NCBI GenBank assembly: GCA_002478745.1
Contig: DLQI01000102.1
Location: 1 to 6,238, forward strand
DNA from: Rhodobacteraceae bacterium UBA7436
GTDB taxonomy: Bacteria; Pseudomonadota; Alphaproteobacteria; Rhodobacterales; Rhodobacteraceae
DNA: 6,238 nucleotides
Direction of reading: 5' to 3'
The notes beneath the pieces were generated by a model, which worked only from the letters and a program-made list of their open reading frames with translations, did no database searches and was not told the origin of the DNA. The position numbers and the translations under genes were made by a program. Positions 5,798 to 6,238 of the stretch are shown here, in pieces (position 1 is the stretch's first letter; each line of letters begins with the position of its first letter).

Positions 5798-6238
5798 CTA
5801 AAGTAACTCCACCGCCTCACTCAGCTGCTCGGAATTGACATCAATGTACCTCTGCGTGGTGGATATATGCGAATGCCCAGCCAACTCTGCAAGCAAGCGC
5901 ACTCCTACGCCCTTATTGGCCAACCTTGTGATGTAGGTGCGTCTTCCCGAATGGCTTGATGCATCCTTGAGCCCGACTGCCTTGTAGATGTCGAGGAACA
6001 GCTGGCACATGGTGTTGGCTGAGAAGTGTCCGCCTTTCTGGCTCACAAACAAGGGACGCTGTGGGTCAGTGATACGTATGCAAGAACTGTATTCCAGCAG
6101 CGCCTTACGAAAGCGCTGGTTGAGATACACCGTGCGTGTCTGCCCACCTTTGCTCTGTGCCGCTGACAGAATAAACTGGCTGCGAACGTCGCCTTCCTCA
6201 TCAAACACATTGCCCACGGTAAGTGCAGCAATCTCCTT
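5798..6238 (-). CDS. Tyrosine recombinase/integrase, C-terminal part (N-terminus beyond window)
   Basis: The frame stays open to the right edge, giving 146 residues of a site-specific recombinase of the phage-integrase family (PF00589). The first visible residues, KEIAALTVGNV, match the stretch that directly follows the first catalytic arginine in these enzymes, so that Arg should lie just outside the window. Counting from the edge, the other catalytic residues are present: Lys30 in the beta-hairpin (SKGGQTR), His96 and Arg99 (HSGRR), His122 (AGHSHISTTQRY) and the nucleophile Tyr131. The domain ends normally with SEAVELL and then TAG, so this end is intact. The in-frame GTG at 6217 is not a real start, because the conserved domain continues upstream of it. 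The gene is tail to tail with the transporter operon and functionally unrelated to it. It may belong to a genomic island, a plasmid or a resident recombination system. Confidence 0.92.
   Translation of the reverse strand, partial: KEIAALTVGNVFDEEGDVRSQFILSAAQSKGGQTRTVYLNQRFRKALLEYSSCIRITDPQRPLFVSQKGGHFSANTMCQLFLDIYKAVGLKDASSHSGRRTYITRLANKGVGVRLLAELAGHSHISTTQRYIDVNSEQLSEAVELL

Noticed and set aside
6215..6217. GTG at 6217 taken as the start of a small 139-residue recombinase
   Set aside because: The frame is open to the window edge and the residues before GTG (KEIAALT) match the conserved recombinase core, so the gene continues outside the window.

Overview
The window holds one complete solute-import cassette with a divergent regulator, followed by the 3' end of an unrelated recombinase gene. 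The protein families, the Tat-exported binding protein, the moderate GC content and the gene style suggest an alphaproteobacterium, most likely of the Rhodobacterales/Roseobacter type. That placement is an inference from the look of the proteins, not from a marker gene.

Layout. On the minus strand (stop at 10, preferred start at 717) is a GntR-family regulator with an FCD ligand domain. The gap from 718 to 939 is a divergent control region with a perfect 14-bp palindrome at 777-790, a strong candidate operator. To the right, all on the plus strand, are an ABC ATPase (940-1923), a Tat-type periplasmic binding protein (1958-3244), two inner-membrane permeases (3303-4166 and 4166-5002) and an Asp/Glu/hydantoin-racemase family enzyme (5002-5637). 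The last three genes are joined by 1-nt stop/start overlaps (TAATG and TGATG). A perfect 9-bp hairpin separates the binding-protein gene from the first permease gene.

How the genes probably work together. The ATPase, the binding protein and the two permeases form a complete PotABCD-like importer of the spermidine/putrescine/iron(III)/opine superfamily. The racemase is the last gene and is translationally coupled to the permease before it, so it probably inverts or otherwise processes the imported molecule. The GntR/FCD protein probably senses the substrate or a breakdown product and represses from the palindrome. Candidate substrates are a chiral hydantoin, ureide or amino-acid-like compound. 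The sequence does not settle which, and polyamine transport should not be assumed from the family name.

From 5638 to 5797 there is non-coding DNA with weak inverted repeats and a motif resembling dispersed intergenic repeats. A tyrosine recombinase then runs in from the right edge on the minus strand (5798-6238, N-terminus outside the window), tail to tail with the operon. No hydrolase or other catabolic enzyme follows the racemase, so the operon may end here or may have been cut by a mobile element. I found no RNA gene, CRISPR array or complete insertion sequence. The biology looks like a coherent but substrate-unknown uptake and racemisation cassette rather than a wholly new kind of system.
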